A DNA stretch of 64,000 nt, taken from Gorillibacterium massiliense. GTDB taxonomy: Bacteria; Bacillota; Bacilli; Paenibacillales; NBRC-103111. The stretch lies in the NCBI RefSeq assembly GCF_000455485.1, contig NZ_CBQR020000009.1, forward strand, positions 1-64,000. The letters are read 5' to 3'. Shown here piece after piece: positions 1-8,708 of the stretch; position 1 is the stretch's first letter, and each line of letters starts with the position of its first letter. Under the pieces are notes generated by a model, which was not told where the DNA came from, searched no databases, and saw only the letters and a program-made list of their open reading frames with translations. Both the position numbers and the translations under genes were made by a program.

Positions 1-469
1 AGAAACCACCGATGGTGAGACCGAGAAAGAGGAAACCGGCATAAAACAGGCCGATAACCTCGCCGTGCTGCATGTACCATTGCTCTGTTGCCGCTTCGAT
101 GCCGAATCCGTCGAAGGCTTCCATGAACTCGCCGAAGTCCTTACGAAGCTCGGCTTCATCGAATTTGTCCATGGTGATCTGCAGCGCTTCTTTCTCTGTA
201 TATCCTTCTTTCATCAAATCGGCGAGCCCGTCCCGAAGATAGGTTTTGATTTCCTCACTGAGATCCTTTTGGCTCGGCTTCAAGCTCAGCTTGTGTTTGT
301 ACTTGTTATAGCCTTTGGTCAGTTTGTCGCGGTTTTGCTCCAGCTTCATCTGGAGGTGTTCTTTATAAGTCAACTCTCCGTTTCCGGTGTAGCCGGCTTT
401 CCGGGCGACACGTTCCACCAGTTTATCGATTTTTTGCAGTGCTTCTCGGGATAAGGTTTGATCAGCCAC
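1..469 (-). CDS. Membrane protein with permease-prefix-like N-terminus (partial, runs off the window)
   Basis: About 155 residues are visible. The GTG start at 469 overlaps the end of the upstream padR gene by 8 bases, and an AAAGGTG lies just before it, so the two genes are translationally coupled. The first ~125 residues are soluble, charged and helical, with a section (EKEALQITMDKFDEAELRKD) resembling the 'permease prefix domain 1' helix bundle often encoded beside PadR regulators. A hydrophobic segment starts near residue 138 (VIGLFYAGFLFLGL) and continues past base 1. The likely role is a membrane protein controlled by, or acting with, the PadR regulator. The family assignment is inferred from pattern and context, and the C-terminal part is not available. 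Confidence 0.6.
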   Translation of the reverse strand, partial: MADQTLSREALQKIDKLVERVARKAGYTGNGELTYKEHLQMKLEQNRDKLTKGYNKYKHKLSLKPSQKDLSEEIKTYLRDGLADLMKEGYTEKEALQITMDKFDEAELRKDFGEFMEAFDGFGIEAATEQWYMQHGEVIGLFYAGFLFLGLTIGGF

Positions 470-803
470 GATTATCCACACCTTTCAAAAATAAGTCGAT
501 GATTTGTTTAAAATGCTCCCACTCTTGCTTTCTCCGCAATAGATGCCTGCGCCCTTCCGGCAACAGCCGGTAATATTTCCTTCTTCCGCCTACGCTTTCG
601 TCTCCCCAATAAGACTCGACATACCCGCTTTGTTCCAGACGCTTGAAGGCGAGATAGAGCGTTCCTTCCTTCAGTTCGAAGGAGTTTTTCGTCTCTTCTT
701 TCACTCTTTTTCCCAGTTCATACCCGTACAAATCCTCTCCGTATAGGAGGGCTAGGATGATGATGTCAATGTAGCCCTTGAGCATTTCCTTTTCGATTTC
801 CAC
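462..803 (-). CDS. PadR family transcriptional regulator
   Basis: 113 residues, GTG start at 803 with an AAAGGAG site about 10 bases upstream. The N-terminal winged helix is typical of PadR: KGYIDIIILALLYGEDLYGYELGKRVKEE, followed by ELKEGTLYLAFKRLEQSGYVESYW and the wing GGRRKYYRLLPEGRRHL. The short C-terminal helix (KQEWEHFKQIIDLFL) is the usual dimerisation helix of subfamily 2. PadR proteins usually repress their own operon and a neighbouring membrane or transport gene. The overlapping downstream membrane-protein gene and the palindromic promoter region upstream fit that pattern. The effector is unknown. Confidence 0.9.
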   Translation of the reverse strand: MEIEKEMLKGYIDIIILALLYGEDLYGYELGKRVKEETKNSFELKEGTLYLAFKRLEQSGYVESYWGDESVGGRRKYYRLLPEGRRHLLRRKQEWEHFKQIIDLFLKGVDNRG

Positions 804-852
804 TGACGGATGCTCCTTTGTTTTAGAATGCGCCTACCTTAGTACATATAGT

Positions 853-881
853 ATTTTAATGCAGCATACTTAATTATGCAA
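853..881 (-). promoter_or_regulatory. Candidate sigma-A promoter of the padR operon
   Basis: On the minus strand a TTGCAT -35 (876-881) and TAAAAT -10 (853-858) are separated by 17 bases, about 50 bases upstream of the padR GTG start. Confidence 0.6.
864..879. promoter_or_regulatory. Candidate PadR operator (inverted repeat)
   Basis: GCATA and TATGC flank a 6-base A/T-rich spacer, inside the spacer and -35 region of the padR promoter. PadR proteins commonly bind ATGT/ACAT-type palindromes at their own promoter, so autorepression is a reasonable inference. The half-sites are short and could be chance. Confidence 0.4.
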
Positions 882-909
882 TGTATTATTCGTGCTTGCT
901 ACAACAATG

Positions 910-938
910 GGATAATTTTCATTCTCCCGGCATATTGT
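910..938 (+). promoter_or_regulatory. Sigma-E-like promoter upstream of yqfC
   Basis: GGATAAT (910-916) and CATATTGT (931-938) are separated by exactly 14 bases. This matches the arrangement of mother-cell sigma-E promoters (KMATATT, 14 bases, CATACAMT). yqfC and yqfD belong to the sigma-E regulon in B. subtilis, which supports the assignment. Confidence 0.55.
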
Positions 939-977
939 TAATCGAACCGCCGGTGGCAGAACGGGAAGGGTGAGGGC

Positions 978-1256
978 ATGCGCCGCCTGAAAAAAATTCG
1001 GATGTTTACCGCAGATCTGCTGGATGTTCCGCGGGATGTCATCCTAGATGTGCCGCGACTTACAATGATCGGTAATATGCAGCTTTACATAGAGAATCAT
1101 CATGGTGTCCTGCATTTTTCCTCGGATTTACTGCGCTTGGCATTGGCAAAGGGACATTTGGAAATTCACGGTAGTGACTTGGTACTTCGGGCGATATTGC
1201 CGGAAGAGGTATTCGTCGAGGGGACCATCGGGGATATCAAATATGTGACGGGATGA
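978..1256 (+). CDS. yqfC: Sporulation protein YqfC
   Basis: 92 residues, matching the short YqfC family (VPRDVILDVPRLTMIGNMQLYIENHHGVLHFS...). The protein is rich in beta strands and has no membrane segment. In B. subtilis yqfC is transcribed by sigma-E in the mother cell together with yqfD; its biochemical role is not established. Here yqfD starts 13 bases downstream, and a sigma-E-like promoter lies about 40 bases upstream. The ATG at 978 follows a GAAGGGTGAGG ribosome site. Confidence 0.9.
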   Translation: MRRLKKIRMFTADLLDVPRDVILDVPRLTMIGNMQLYIENHHGVLHFSSDLLRLALAKGHLEIHGSDLVLRAILPEEVFVEGTIGDIKYVTG

Positions 1257-1269
1257 GGAGGAAAAGTCT

Positions 1270-2480
1270 GTGATAACGGGGCTGTTGCGCAAACTGACCG
1301 GCTATGTCGCGCTGGACCTGCGGGGGCCTGCGGAAGTTTTCGTAAATGAAGCGGTTACGGCGGGCATACGGATATGGGAGATTCGCCGGAAGAGTCCGGA
1401 CATTGTGGAACTAAAGCTGGCGCTTCCGGATTTTTTTCGCATAAAGCCGCTGCTGCGCCAGACAGGCTGCCGTTTTCATGTGACAGGCCGTTTTGGTTTT
1501 CCTTTCATGCTGGACAGGCTGGGCAAACGCAAAGCCTTTGCAATTGGCGCTGCCGCTTTTGTGGCCGGGTTGATCATGCTTACCTCGCTGGTATGGTCGA
1601 TACAAGTGGAAGGCAACGTCAAACTGAAGAAGGAAGATATTCTGGCGGCGGCTGAATCGCTGGGAGTCCGAGAGTTTCAATGGACCTTCCGGCTAAAAGA
1701 CAGCGATACCCTGTCCCGCGAGCTGCAGGGCAAGCTTCCCGGAATCGCTTGGGTAGGCGTGGAGCGGAAAGGTACTCATGTTCTGATCAAAATTGTCGAG
1801 TCGGTCAAGCCCGGCGATCGGGTACTGGTGAGTCCGCGTCATTTGGTTGCCAAGAAAACGCTGTTGTCACCAAAGTGCTGGCGGAAAAGGGACAAGTTCT
1901 AGTGCAGCCCCAGCAGTATGTCCACAAAGGGGCGGTGCTTGTCTCCGGCAGGCTGGGAGATGAGACCAGCAGTTCCATGGTTCCGGCGACAGGAAAAGTA
2001 TTTGGTCTCGTTTGGTATGAATCCCATATTGAGGTTCCCTTAGAGCAGTTGCATCGTACCTATACCGGAAATTCCTATGAGAAAAAATATTTGGTCTTCG
2101 GTAGCCGTGCCCTTCAGCTTTGGGGCTACGGTAAAGAAGCTTATCCGCATTCGGCCGCTGTCGCAAACCGTAAAACACTGTCATTTCGCAAATGGACGAT
2201 GCCGATCGGTTGGCTGAACGAGAGAATTTATGAGGTGAATGACGAGAAGGCTATTCTGGATTCTCGCTCCGCCGAGAGCCTTGGTGTAAAACGAGCTGCG
2301 GACAAGTTGCTGCAGGCTGCGGGAGAAGGCTCACGATTGTCTGAAGCTAAAGTGATCAAAAGCAAAGTGGAAAATGGCAAACAGATCATAACCGCTCTTA
2401 TTGAAATCGAGGAAGATATTTCGGAAGAGCTGCCTGTAGTGGAATTGCCTCCCGCACCATCGGCTCCTCCGGGCGAGTAA
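1270..2480 (+). pseudogene. yqfD: Sporulation protein YqfD, disrupted by a one-base frameshift
   Basis: Read with one correction this encodes about 403 residues, the usual YqfD size. The first frame runs from GTG 1270 (after GAGGAGGAAAAG) through a membrane segment near residues 88-111 and a POTRA-like region to ...SPRHLVAKK. It then leaves the family sequence and stops at 1902. The expected continuation (NAVVTKVLAEKGQVLV..., then ...YEKKYLVFGSRALQLWG) is in another frame from about 1857 to 2480. Restoring one A in the four-A run at 1855-1858 joins the two halves exactly. YqfD is a mother-cell sporulation membrane protein. The break may be a sequencing error or a real mutation; no classical slippery heptamer is present. 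Confidence 0.85.
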
Positions 2481-2575
2481 CGCCGGGAGAGTGTCGGCCT
2501 TGCATACGCGGCTACATATCATATACACTTGGACATATACTATATCCAACGTGAATGCGAGGAGAATGAAGCCTG

Positions 2576-3544
2576 TTGAATGTAAATGAATCCGTCAAAA
2601 TTCCGTTGAAGAACATTGCCGAGGGCCTCGCCCTTTTCGGTCCGCAGGATCGTTTTCTGCAGATGATTGAAGAGGGGACCAGCGCCAAGCTGTTTTCACG
2701 GGAAGAAGAAATCGTCATTCAAGGAGATACCAGGGAAGTGGAATCCCTGAAGCAGCTTTTCGAAGTGCTGCTGGAATTGATACGCAATCACTATGTGCTT
2801 TCCGAACGGGACGTCACCTATGCTTTGGAATTGTCCAAGCAGATGAAGGCGGATCAGCTCTTAGAGCTGTTCAAGGGCGAAATCGCCACCACGTACCGGG
2901 GAAAGCCTATTCGAATAAAAACCATTGGACAGAAACAATATGTCAATGAAATCCGTCAGAAGGATATCGTCTTCGGAATTGGACCCGCCGGCACCGGTAA
3001 AACCTATGTCGCTGTCGTACTTGCGGTAGCCGCGCTGAAGGAAGCGAAAGTGAAACGTATCGTGCTCACGCGGCCTGCAGTTGAAGCCGGAGAGAGCTTG
3101 GGCTTCCTGCCGGGAGACCTGCAGGAAAAGGTTGACCCCTATTTGAGGCCGTTGTATGATGCTCTTAACGACGTTCTGGGGCCTGAACAAGTAGCGAAAT
3201 CGCTGGAACGCGGCCTCATCGAAATCGCCCCTTTGGCTTATATGAGAGGGCGGACGCTGGATGATTCGTTCATTATTTTGGACGAAGCGCAGAATACGAC
3301 AGCGGAGCAAATGAAGATGTTTCTTACCCGTCTGGGCTTCGGATCCAAGATGGTGATCACCGGGGATATCACGCAAATCGATTTGCCCCGGGGTAAGAAA
3401 TCAGGCTTAGTGGAAGCAGCACGCATCCTCCAGGGCATTGAAGATATCGGGTTTATCACGTTTTCGGAACAAGACGTTGTCCGTCATACTCTCGTGCAGA
3501 AAATCATCACCGCTTATAATCTGGACCAGGAAAGGCACGGATAG
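2576..3544 (+). CDS. phoH: PhoH family ATPase
   Basis: 322 residues from a TTG start at 2576, with GAGGAG 11 bases upstream. An N-terminal RNA-binding-like region precedes the ATPase core: Walker A GPAGTGKT at residues 136-143 and Walker B/DEAQ at 236-239, followed by the conserved GDITQIDLP motif. PhoH proteins are cytoplasmic P-loop ATPases thought to act in RNA metabolism with YbeY, and phoH, pgpH and ybeY lie consecutively here. A second PhoH-like protein, fused to a PIN domain, is encoded at 38700. Length and sequence are normal for the YqfE/PhoH group. Confidence 0.93.
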   Translation: MNVNESVKIPLKNIAEGLALFGPQDRFLQMIEEGTSAKLFSREEEIVIQGDTREVESLKQLFEVLLELIRNHYVLSERDVTYALELSKQMKADQLLELFKGEIATTYRGKPIRIKTIGQKQYVNEIRQKDIVFGIGPAGTGKTYVAVVLAVAALKEAKVKRIVLTRPAVEAGESLGFLPGDLQEKVDPYLRPLYDALNDVLGPEQVAKSLERGLIEIAPLAYMRGRTLDDSFIILDEAQNTTAEQMKMFLTRLGFGSKMVITGDITQIDLPRGKKSGLVEAARILQGIEDIGFITFSEQDVVRHTLVQKIITAYNLDQERHG

Positions 3545-3551
3545 ACACATA

Positions 3552-3572
3552 TCGCTGGCGCAGAGCCAGCGA
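3552..3572 (+). other. Intercistronic hairpin between phoH and pgpH
   Basis: TCGCTGGC and GCCAGCGA form an 8-bp stem with a 5-base loop a few bases after the phoH stop. There is no T-run, so it is not an intrinsic terminator. An RNA-processing or stability role is possible. Its position makes a pgpH start at GTG 3577 unlikely. Confidence 0.5.
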
Positions 3573-3657
3573 ATGTGTGGAAAATCGGCACAGCCGCCTG
3601 AAATTTGATCTTTTCCTCATGAAGGTTAGTTCAGATAGAAAGAAGGCTCAAGTTCCA

Positions 3658-6003
3658 ATGAAGCGTAAGATTAGCTCTCCGGCTGTGCGATCAACCGGTA
3701 AAACAACGGCAAAGTCGTTTACATGGATGAATGGTTGGAAGTACAGCGCCTTCATCCGCTTTTTTTTATTTCTTCTGATCGGGGTCATTCTTTATTTTTC
3801 GTTGGCCGACCGACTTATTCCAAAGACCTATGATATTCAACCGAATACGGAAAGCGAGACAACGGTGCTGGCTCCTCGCCAGATCAAGGATGATATCGCC
3901 ACGGCAAAAGCCCAAGAGGCCGCCGCTCAGCAAGTAGGCGATGTCTATTATTCCGTCAATCCTCGCAGCACCGTGCTGATTTCGACCTTGTACGATAAAT
4001 TGGAACTGTCTCTCACCGATACCGAAATGCAATTTGAAGAGCGGGTGAGCTACTACCGATCGGTATTTCCCCGGGTGCTGGAAGAGTTTACAGATGAGTC
4101 GGTGCGGATCGCCGGGACTGCTGTTCCCGGCAATACAAAGCTGACGGATGAAATGAAAAAACAGTACGCGGATCAGGAATATAAAATTACCGAAGAAGCC
4201 TACTATAAGATGCCTAGGTTAACGGTTGACGACTTGGGCGATATGGAGAACGTCACGCGGGAAATCGTCGCGAAGTTGAGCAGTGATCCGCTGACAGATG
4301 TACGTGCTGTCCGTGGCAAGGTCACTCAATTAGTCAACTCCTCCTCTCTCGCCAAGAGCACTCAGCGGGAAATTGTTCAGGAGATCTCCAAGCTTTGCTT
4401 ATTGCCTGACCGTTTCTATGATGCAACGGGCACGGAGAAGGCAAAGGATGAGGCGAGAGGAGCGACTAAGCCGGTTTATATCGACAAGAACGATGTCTTA
4501 ATTCGCAAAGGCGATTATATTACGCAGGATGTCTACGACAGGCTGAATGCGGCCGGACTCCTTAACAGCGAGAAGAATTACAAGCCGGCTCTAGGCCTTG
4601 CTCTATTCACCGTTCTGGCCGTCACTGCCCTCTTTATGCAAGTGAGAAGAAGCACCCATTCCATCGCCCAGAATAATGCACAGCTGTTGATGCTGCTCGT
4701 TATTATTCTGATCAATATCGTGGGGATAAGGATTGTGGCCTTGGGCCAAAACCTGGAGTATCCCTTTGTCGGCTATTTGGCTCCTGTCGCATTAGGAGTA
4801 ACACTCTGTTTTCTTTTGCTGGACACCCCCCTTGCGGTTGCGCTGACTATTCTCTTTGCCATCGTTTCATCCGCCGTATTCAACGCGGAGCCGGACCGGC
4901 TCTTTGATTTTCGGTTTGGCTTTGCAGCGTTGGCCAGCGGATATGCCGCCATTTTCTCGCTGCATCGGGTAAGCCAGCGTTTCTCCGTTCTAAAAGCGGG
5001 GCTTGCCGTATCGCTATTTTCCACGGCCGCGGTGACGGCGATCATTCTGATATCGAACAGTTTTTCGGGAGTTGCCTATGCTCTAGGTTACGCGCTGGCA
5101 AGCGGTGTGATTACGGCTGTTCTGGCCATCGGATTAATTCCTTTCTTCGAGGCGGTATTCGGAATTCTTTCGCCGCTTAAGTTGTCGGAATTGTCCAATC
5201 CGAACCATCCGCTCTTGCGCAAGCTTTTGACTGAAGCTCCGGGGACCTACCACCACAGCGTTATGGTGGGCAACTTGGCGGAAGCGGCGGCGGAAGCCAT
5301 CGGCGCCGACGGGCTGCTCTGCCGGGTCGGATCGTATTATCACGACATTGGGAAGACGAAGCGGCCGTCCTATTTTATCGAGAATCAATTGAACATGGAG
5401 AATCCTCACGACAGCATCGATCCGGGGCTCAGCACCTCCATTATCACAGCTCACGCCAGAGACGGCGTCGAGATGCTGTTGGAGCATAAGATTCCGAAGG
5501 GTATCCGCGATATCGCCGAGCAGCACCACGGTACGACCCTGTTAAAATCCTTCTACTACAAAGCGGTTAAGCAGCAAGGGGATAATCCGCAAAAGCCGGT
5601 GCAGGAGTCGGATTACCGTTATCCCGGTCCGAAAGCCCAAAGCAAGGAAGCGGCGGTGGTGGGCATCGCGGACAGCGTAGAAGCGGCGGTTCGCTCGCTG
5701 CGGCATCCCAATATCGAACAGATCGACCAAATGGTGCGGAAAATTATTAAAGACAGACTGGATGACGGCCAGTTTGACGAGTGCGATCTCACTCTTCGCG
5801 AGTTAGATACGGTAGGGAAGACGCTGAAGGAAACGCTCCTCGGCATCTTTCACTCCCGAATTGAATATCCCAGCGATTTGCCTCCAGCCCGACCTTCGCA
5901 GACGGCTCCCCAGGAATCTTCTCCACCTACTTTGAAAAAGGTGGATTTTACGGGGCAAAGCAGCCATGGGAAACCAGACAAAGAATGGAAAGGAGGAGCC
6001 TGA
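3658..6003 (+). CDS. pgpH: Cyclic-di-AMP phosphodiesterase PgpH (7TM-HD protein YqfF)
   Basis: 781 residues from ATG 3658, preceded by AGAAGG. The open frame extends upstream to GTG 3577, but that start lacks a ribosome site. The order is: a basic N-terminus; one membrane helix (FIRFFLFLLIGVILYFSLAD); a large extracellular 7TMR-HDED domain; seven membrane helices; and a cytoplasmic HD domain. The catalytic HD pair is in YYHDIGKTKRP (H562-D563), with further metal ligands in HHSV, TAHARDG and EQHHGT. The enzyme hydrolyses c-di-AMP to pApA. It sits between phoH and ybeY, as in other Firmicutes. The last ~60 residues are a proline-rich tail. Confidence 0.95.
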   Translation: MKRKISSPAVRSTGKTTAKSFTWMNGWKYSAFIRFFLFLLIGVILYFSLADRLIPKTYDIQPNTESETTVLAPRQIKDDIATAKAQEAAAQQVGDVYYSVNPRSTVLISTLYDKLELSLTDTEMQFEERVSYYRSVFPRVLEEFTDESVRIAGTAVPGNTKLTDEMKKQYADQEYKITEEAYYKMPRLTVDDLGDMENVTREIVAKLSSDPLTDVRAVRGKVTQLVNSSSLAKSTQREIVQEISKLCLLPDRFYDATGTEKAKDEARGATKPVYIDKNDVLIRKGDYITQDVYDRLNAAGLLNSEKNYKPALGLALFTVLAVTALFMQVRRSTHSIAQNNAQLLMLLVIILINIVGIRIVALGQNLEYPFVGYLAPVALGVTLCFLLLDTPLAVALTILFAIVSSAVFNAEPDRLFDFRFGFAALASGYAAIFSLHRVSQRFSVLKAGLAVSLFSTAAVTAIILISNSFSGVAYALGYALASGVITAVLAIGLIPFFEAVFGILSPLKLSELSNPNHPLLRKLLTEAPGTYHHSVMVGNLAEAAAEAIGADGLLCRVGSYYHDIGKTKRPSYFIENQLNMENPHDSIDPGLSTSIITAHARDGVEMLLEHKIPKGIRDIAEQHHGTTLLKSFYYKAVKQQGDNPQKPVQESDYRYPGPKAQSKEAAVVGIADSVEAAVRSLRHPNIEQIDQMVRKIIKDRLDDGQFDECDLTLRELDTVGKTLKETLLGIFHSRIEYPSDLPPARPSQTAPQESSPPTLKKVDFTGQSSHGKPDKEWKGGA

Positions 6004-6005
6004 TT

Positions 6006-6527
6006 ATGGCTCTGAATTTGGTATGCAACAATGAACAAGATGAGATGGAGATTACCGAGGCTTTAACTGGCCTGTTGGAAAAGCTGCTGCAAATCGCCGG
6101 CGCCCAGGAAGGCGTTGAACACGGGGAAGTCGCCCTAACCTTTGTTGATGATGAGGAAATCCACCGCCTGAACAATGAATTTCGCAATATCGACCGGCCG
6201 ACGGATGTTTTATCTTTTCCGATGTTCGAGAAAGATGAGGACGAGCCTAGAATCAACTATGATGATCTGGAGGAAGTGGAGAACGAGGACGGAACCGCTC
6301 CGGATGATTTTACGGAGGAAGAACCCCTTGGCGATATTGTCATCTCGATTCCGAGAGCCGTTGCCCAAAGCGAAGAGTACGGGCATTCTGTGGAAAGGGA
6401 ACTGGGCTTTCTCTTTATTCACGGGTTCCTTCACTTGATCGGCTATGATCATGAAAGCGATGATGAAGAGCGGGAGATGTTTGCCAAGCAGGAAAGCATT
6501 CTCCAGGAGGCAGGTCTCACGCGGTGA
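6006..6527 (+). CDS. ybeY: Endoribonuclease / rRNA maturation factor YbeY
   Basis: 173 residues from ATG 6006, two bases after the pgpH stop, with AAAGGAGGAG upstream. The zinc site HGFLHLIGYDHE gives H139, H143 and H149, and the preceding LGDIVISIPR block is conserved. YbeY acts in 16S rRNA 3' end processing and ribosome quality control. The protein is somewhat longer than the usual ~155-160 residues because of an acidic insertion at about residues 76-106 (DEDEPRINYDDLEEVENED). The stop overlaps the dgkA start by 4 bases (GTGA). Confidence 0.95.
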   Translation: MALNLVCNNEQDEMEITEALTGLLEKLLQIAGAQEGVEHGEVALTFVDDEEIHRLNNEFRNIDRPTDVLSFPMFEKDEDEPRINYDDLEEVENEDGTAPDDFTEEEPLGDIVISIPRAVAQSEEYGHSVERELGFLFIHGFLHLIGYDHESDDEEREMFAKQESILQEAGLTR

Positions 6528-7249
6528 AACAAGGGATCCGGTTCCTGCGCAGCATGCGGTACGCTTACGAAGGCATTAAGTACGCGCTGACGACCCAGCC
6601 GAACATGAAGATTCACTTCTTCGTTTCCTTTTTGGTATTGGCTGCCGCCGTATTATTCGGCTTGAGCCGGAACGATATTTTGTTTCTGCTTTTGGCGATT
6701 ACCCTCGTTATCGTTACGGAACTGATCAATACCGCCATTGAAAAAACAGTCGATCTCGCAATGCCGGACAGGCATCCTCTAGCCAAGATTGCTAAGGATA
6801 CCGCCGCTGCCGCCGTTCTCGTTACGGCGGCTTTTGCCGTCGCTGTCGGCCTTATTATTTTCTATCGGCCAGTGGAATTATGGCTGCAGGCATCTCGGCT
6901 TACACCTGATCCCATTACGGCCGCATCGGTCTGGATCTATCTGATCTTTGTTCTGTTGACCGTCATCGTTGCGGAAACCCGTTTTTCCAAAAGGAGTAAA
7001 CTTGCGCCGAGCCTGCTTTCCGCCGTTGCTTTTTCTCTCTCAACCTTGATTTCGCTAATGGTGGATCGTGGGTTGCCTGTCTTTTTGTCTTATGCCTTGG
7101 CGGTTCTCACCTTGCTTGTTCTGTATCACCGGCGCAGCCGCCGATTGATCTCCCTTTTGTTTGGCGCTATATTGGGAACCGCAATCACCCTGCTTATCTT
7201 CAGCTTGCACCGCTTATCCATTCATGTTGATTGGTTTAGCTTGTGGTAA
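6524..7249 (+). CDS. dgkA: Diacylglycerol/undecaprenol kinase with C-terminal membrane extension
   Basis: 241 residues from GTG 6524, overlapping ybeY by 4 bases. Residues 1-120 are a normal DgkA-type kinase: three membrane helices and the active-site signature ELINTAIEKTVDLAM (66-80) with HPLAKIAKDTAAAAVL (84-99). Such enzymes phosphorylate undecaprenol (Gram-positives) or diacylglycerol at the membrane. Residues 120-241 add about four hydrophobic segments that standard DgkA (~120-130 residues) lacks. These helices show no PAP2 phosphatase motif that I recognise, so their role is unknown. Confidence 0.88.
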   Translation: MKQGIRFLRSMRYAYEGIKYALTTQPNMKIHFFVSFLVLAAAVLFGLSRNDILFLLLAITLVIVTELINTAIEKTVDLAMPDRHPLAKIAKDTAAAAVLVTAAFAVAVGLIIFYRPVELWLQASRLTPDPITAASVWIYLIFVLLTVIVAETRFSKRSKLAPSLLSAVAFSLSTLISLMVDRGLPVFLSYALAVLTLLVLYHRRSRRLISLLFGAILGTAITLLIFSLHRLSIHVDWFSLW

Positions 7250-7257
7250 AAAGAATA

Positions 7258-7274
7258 GGAACGCGAAACGTTCC
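7258..7274 (+). other. Small hairpin between dgkA and cdd
   Basis: GGAACG and CGTTCC pair around a 5-base CGAAA loop, 8 bases after the dgkA stop and 20 bases before the cdd ATG. There is no T-run. It is a possible RNA-processing or stability element. Confidence 0.35.
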
Positions 7275-7293
7275 GTACATCGAGGTGAAAGTG

Positions 7294-7728
7294 ATGGATA
7301 TGCCATCGAAAGACGAACTGAAGAAGCAAGCTGCCGCCGCCATGAGCCGCGCATATGTCCCTTATTCGCAATTTAAAGTAGGAGCCGCCTTGATTACGGA
7401 GGATGGACAAATTCTCCATGGCTGCAACGTGGAAAACGCCGCCTACGGACCGACCAACTGCGCCGAACGTACCGCGCTGTTTCGGGCCATTTCCGACGGG
7501 CATGCACCTCGTTCCTTCCGGGCTTTGGCTGTTATCGGCGATACTCCCGGGCCAATCTCACCTTGCGGCATTTGCCGGCAAGTGATGTCCGAGCTTTGTC
7601 TGCCGGATATGCCGGTGTTTTTATTTAATGTAAAAGGGGACTCAGCGGAGACTACGGTAGCGGAGTTATTGCCCGGTGCTTTTCATATGCCGGACGTCGA
7701 GGAACCGAAGGAAACGGGCAAACTGTAA
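7294..7728 (+). CDS. cdd: Cytidine deaminase
   Basis: 144 residues from ATG 7294, with AGGTGAAAG upstream. This is the small homotetrameric class: substrate motif GCNVENAAYG, catalytic zinc motif CAE (C56, E58) and PCGIC (C91, C94). The enzyme deaminates cytidine and deoxycytidine to uridine and deoxyuridine in pyrimidine salvage. Position between dgkA and era is the usual Firmicute arrangement. The last ~15 residues are a short acidic tail. Confidence 0.95.
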   Translation: MDMPSKDELKKQAAAAMSRAYVPYSQFKVGAALITEDGQILHGCNVENAAYGPTNCAERTALFRAISDGHAPRSFRALAVIGDTPGPISPCGICRQVMSELCLPDMPVFLFNVKGDSAETTVAELLPGAFHMPDVEEPKETGKL

Positions 7729-7811
7729 ACATCGAACGTGCGATGGACCAGTGAGCGCCATGAATCAAGATACTTTTTTCTATAACGGAGAGTTTTTACG
7801 GAGGTAGGAGC

Positions 7812-8708
7812 ATGCAAAAAGGTTATAAATCCGGATTTGTCGCCATTATCGGCAGGCCGAACGTCGGAAAGTCGACCCTGATGAACCATCTGATCGGGCA
7901 AAAGGTCGCCATCATGTCGGATAAGCCTCAAACGACGCGAAATAAGATCCACGGTGTGTATACAACTGATGGGATGCAGATTGTGTTTTTGGACACTCCC
8001 GGGATTCACAAACCCCATTCCAAGCTGGGCGATTATATGGTCAAAACGGCGGAAAGCACCCTTCACGAAGTGGATGCCATCCTTTTCCTGGTCAACGTTG
8101 CCGAAGAACTTGGCGGAGGAGACCGGTATATCATCGAACAGTTAGCTAAAGTCAAAACGCCGGTTTTTTTGGTCATGAACAAGATCGACCAAGTTACTCC
8201 CGATGATCTGCTGCATATTATCGTGAAATATAAGGACTTGCATCCTTTTGCCGAAATTGTGCCTATTTCCGCTCTTCACGGCAATAATGTCGAGACCCTT
8301 ATGCAAAAACTGGGCACTTACTTGCCTGAAGGCCCGCAGTATTATCCGGCGGATCAGGTGACGGATCATCCGGAACAGTTTGTCGTCGCCGAATTGATCC
8401 GGGAGAAGATCTTGCATCTCACTCGGGAAGAAATCCCCCATTCCGTTGCGGTTGGAATCGAGGATATGAAGGTGGAGAAGAATGGCTTGGTGCGGATTGG
8501 TGCCGTCATTTACGTGGAGCGGGACTCCCAGAAAGGCATCGTTATCGGCAAAAGCGGAGCGCTTTTGAAGGAAATCGGCAAGCAGGCGCGTGCGGATATT
8601 GAAGCCCTTCTTGGTTCCAAAACGTTTCTGGAGCTATGGGTTAAGGTTAAGAAAGATTGGAGAAACCGGCAGCAAGTGCTGCAGGATCTTGGCTTTCGGG
8701 ATGAATAA
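7812..8708 (+). CDS. era: GTPase Era
   Basis: 298 residues, ATG 7812 after a GGAGG ribosome site. GTPase motifs: G1 GRPNVGKS (14-21), G3 DTPG, G4 NKID; then a C-terminal KH domain with the GxxG loop [11 protein letters not shown]. Era binds the 3' end of 16S rRNA and acts as a checkpoint in 30S subunit assembly. It follows ybeY and cdd as in B. subtilis. Normal length. Confidence 0.97.
   Translation: MQKGYKSGFVAIIGRPNVGKSTLMNHLIGQKVAIMSDKPQTTRNKIHGVYTTDGMQIVFLDTPGIHKPHSKLGDYMVKTAESTLHEVDAILFLVNVAEELGGGDRYIIEQLAKVKTPVFLVMNKIDQVTPDDLLHIIVKYKDLHPFAEIVPISALHGNNVETLMQKLGTYLPEGPQYYPADQVTDHPEQFVVAELIREKILHLTREEIPHSVAVGIEDMKVEKNGLVRIGAVIYVERDSQKGIVIGKSGALLKEIGKQARADIEALLGSKTFLELWVKVKKDWRNRQQVLQDLGFRDE

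Noticed and set aside
1852-1860. Programmed -1 frameshifting in yqfD
   Set aside because: AAGAAAACG does not form a proper slippery heptamer: after slipping, the tRNAs would mispair at the first codon position. A simple base deletion explains it better.
3577-3657. Upstream GTG start for pgpH at 3577
   Set aside because: No ribosome site, directly after a stable hairpin, and the extra 27 residues do not look like a PgpH N-terminus.
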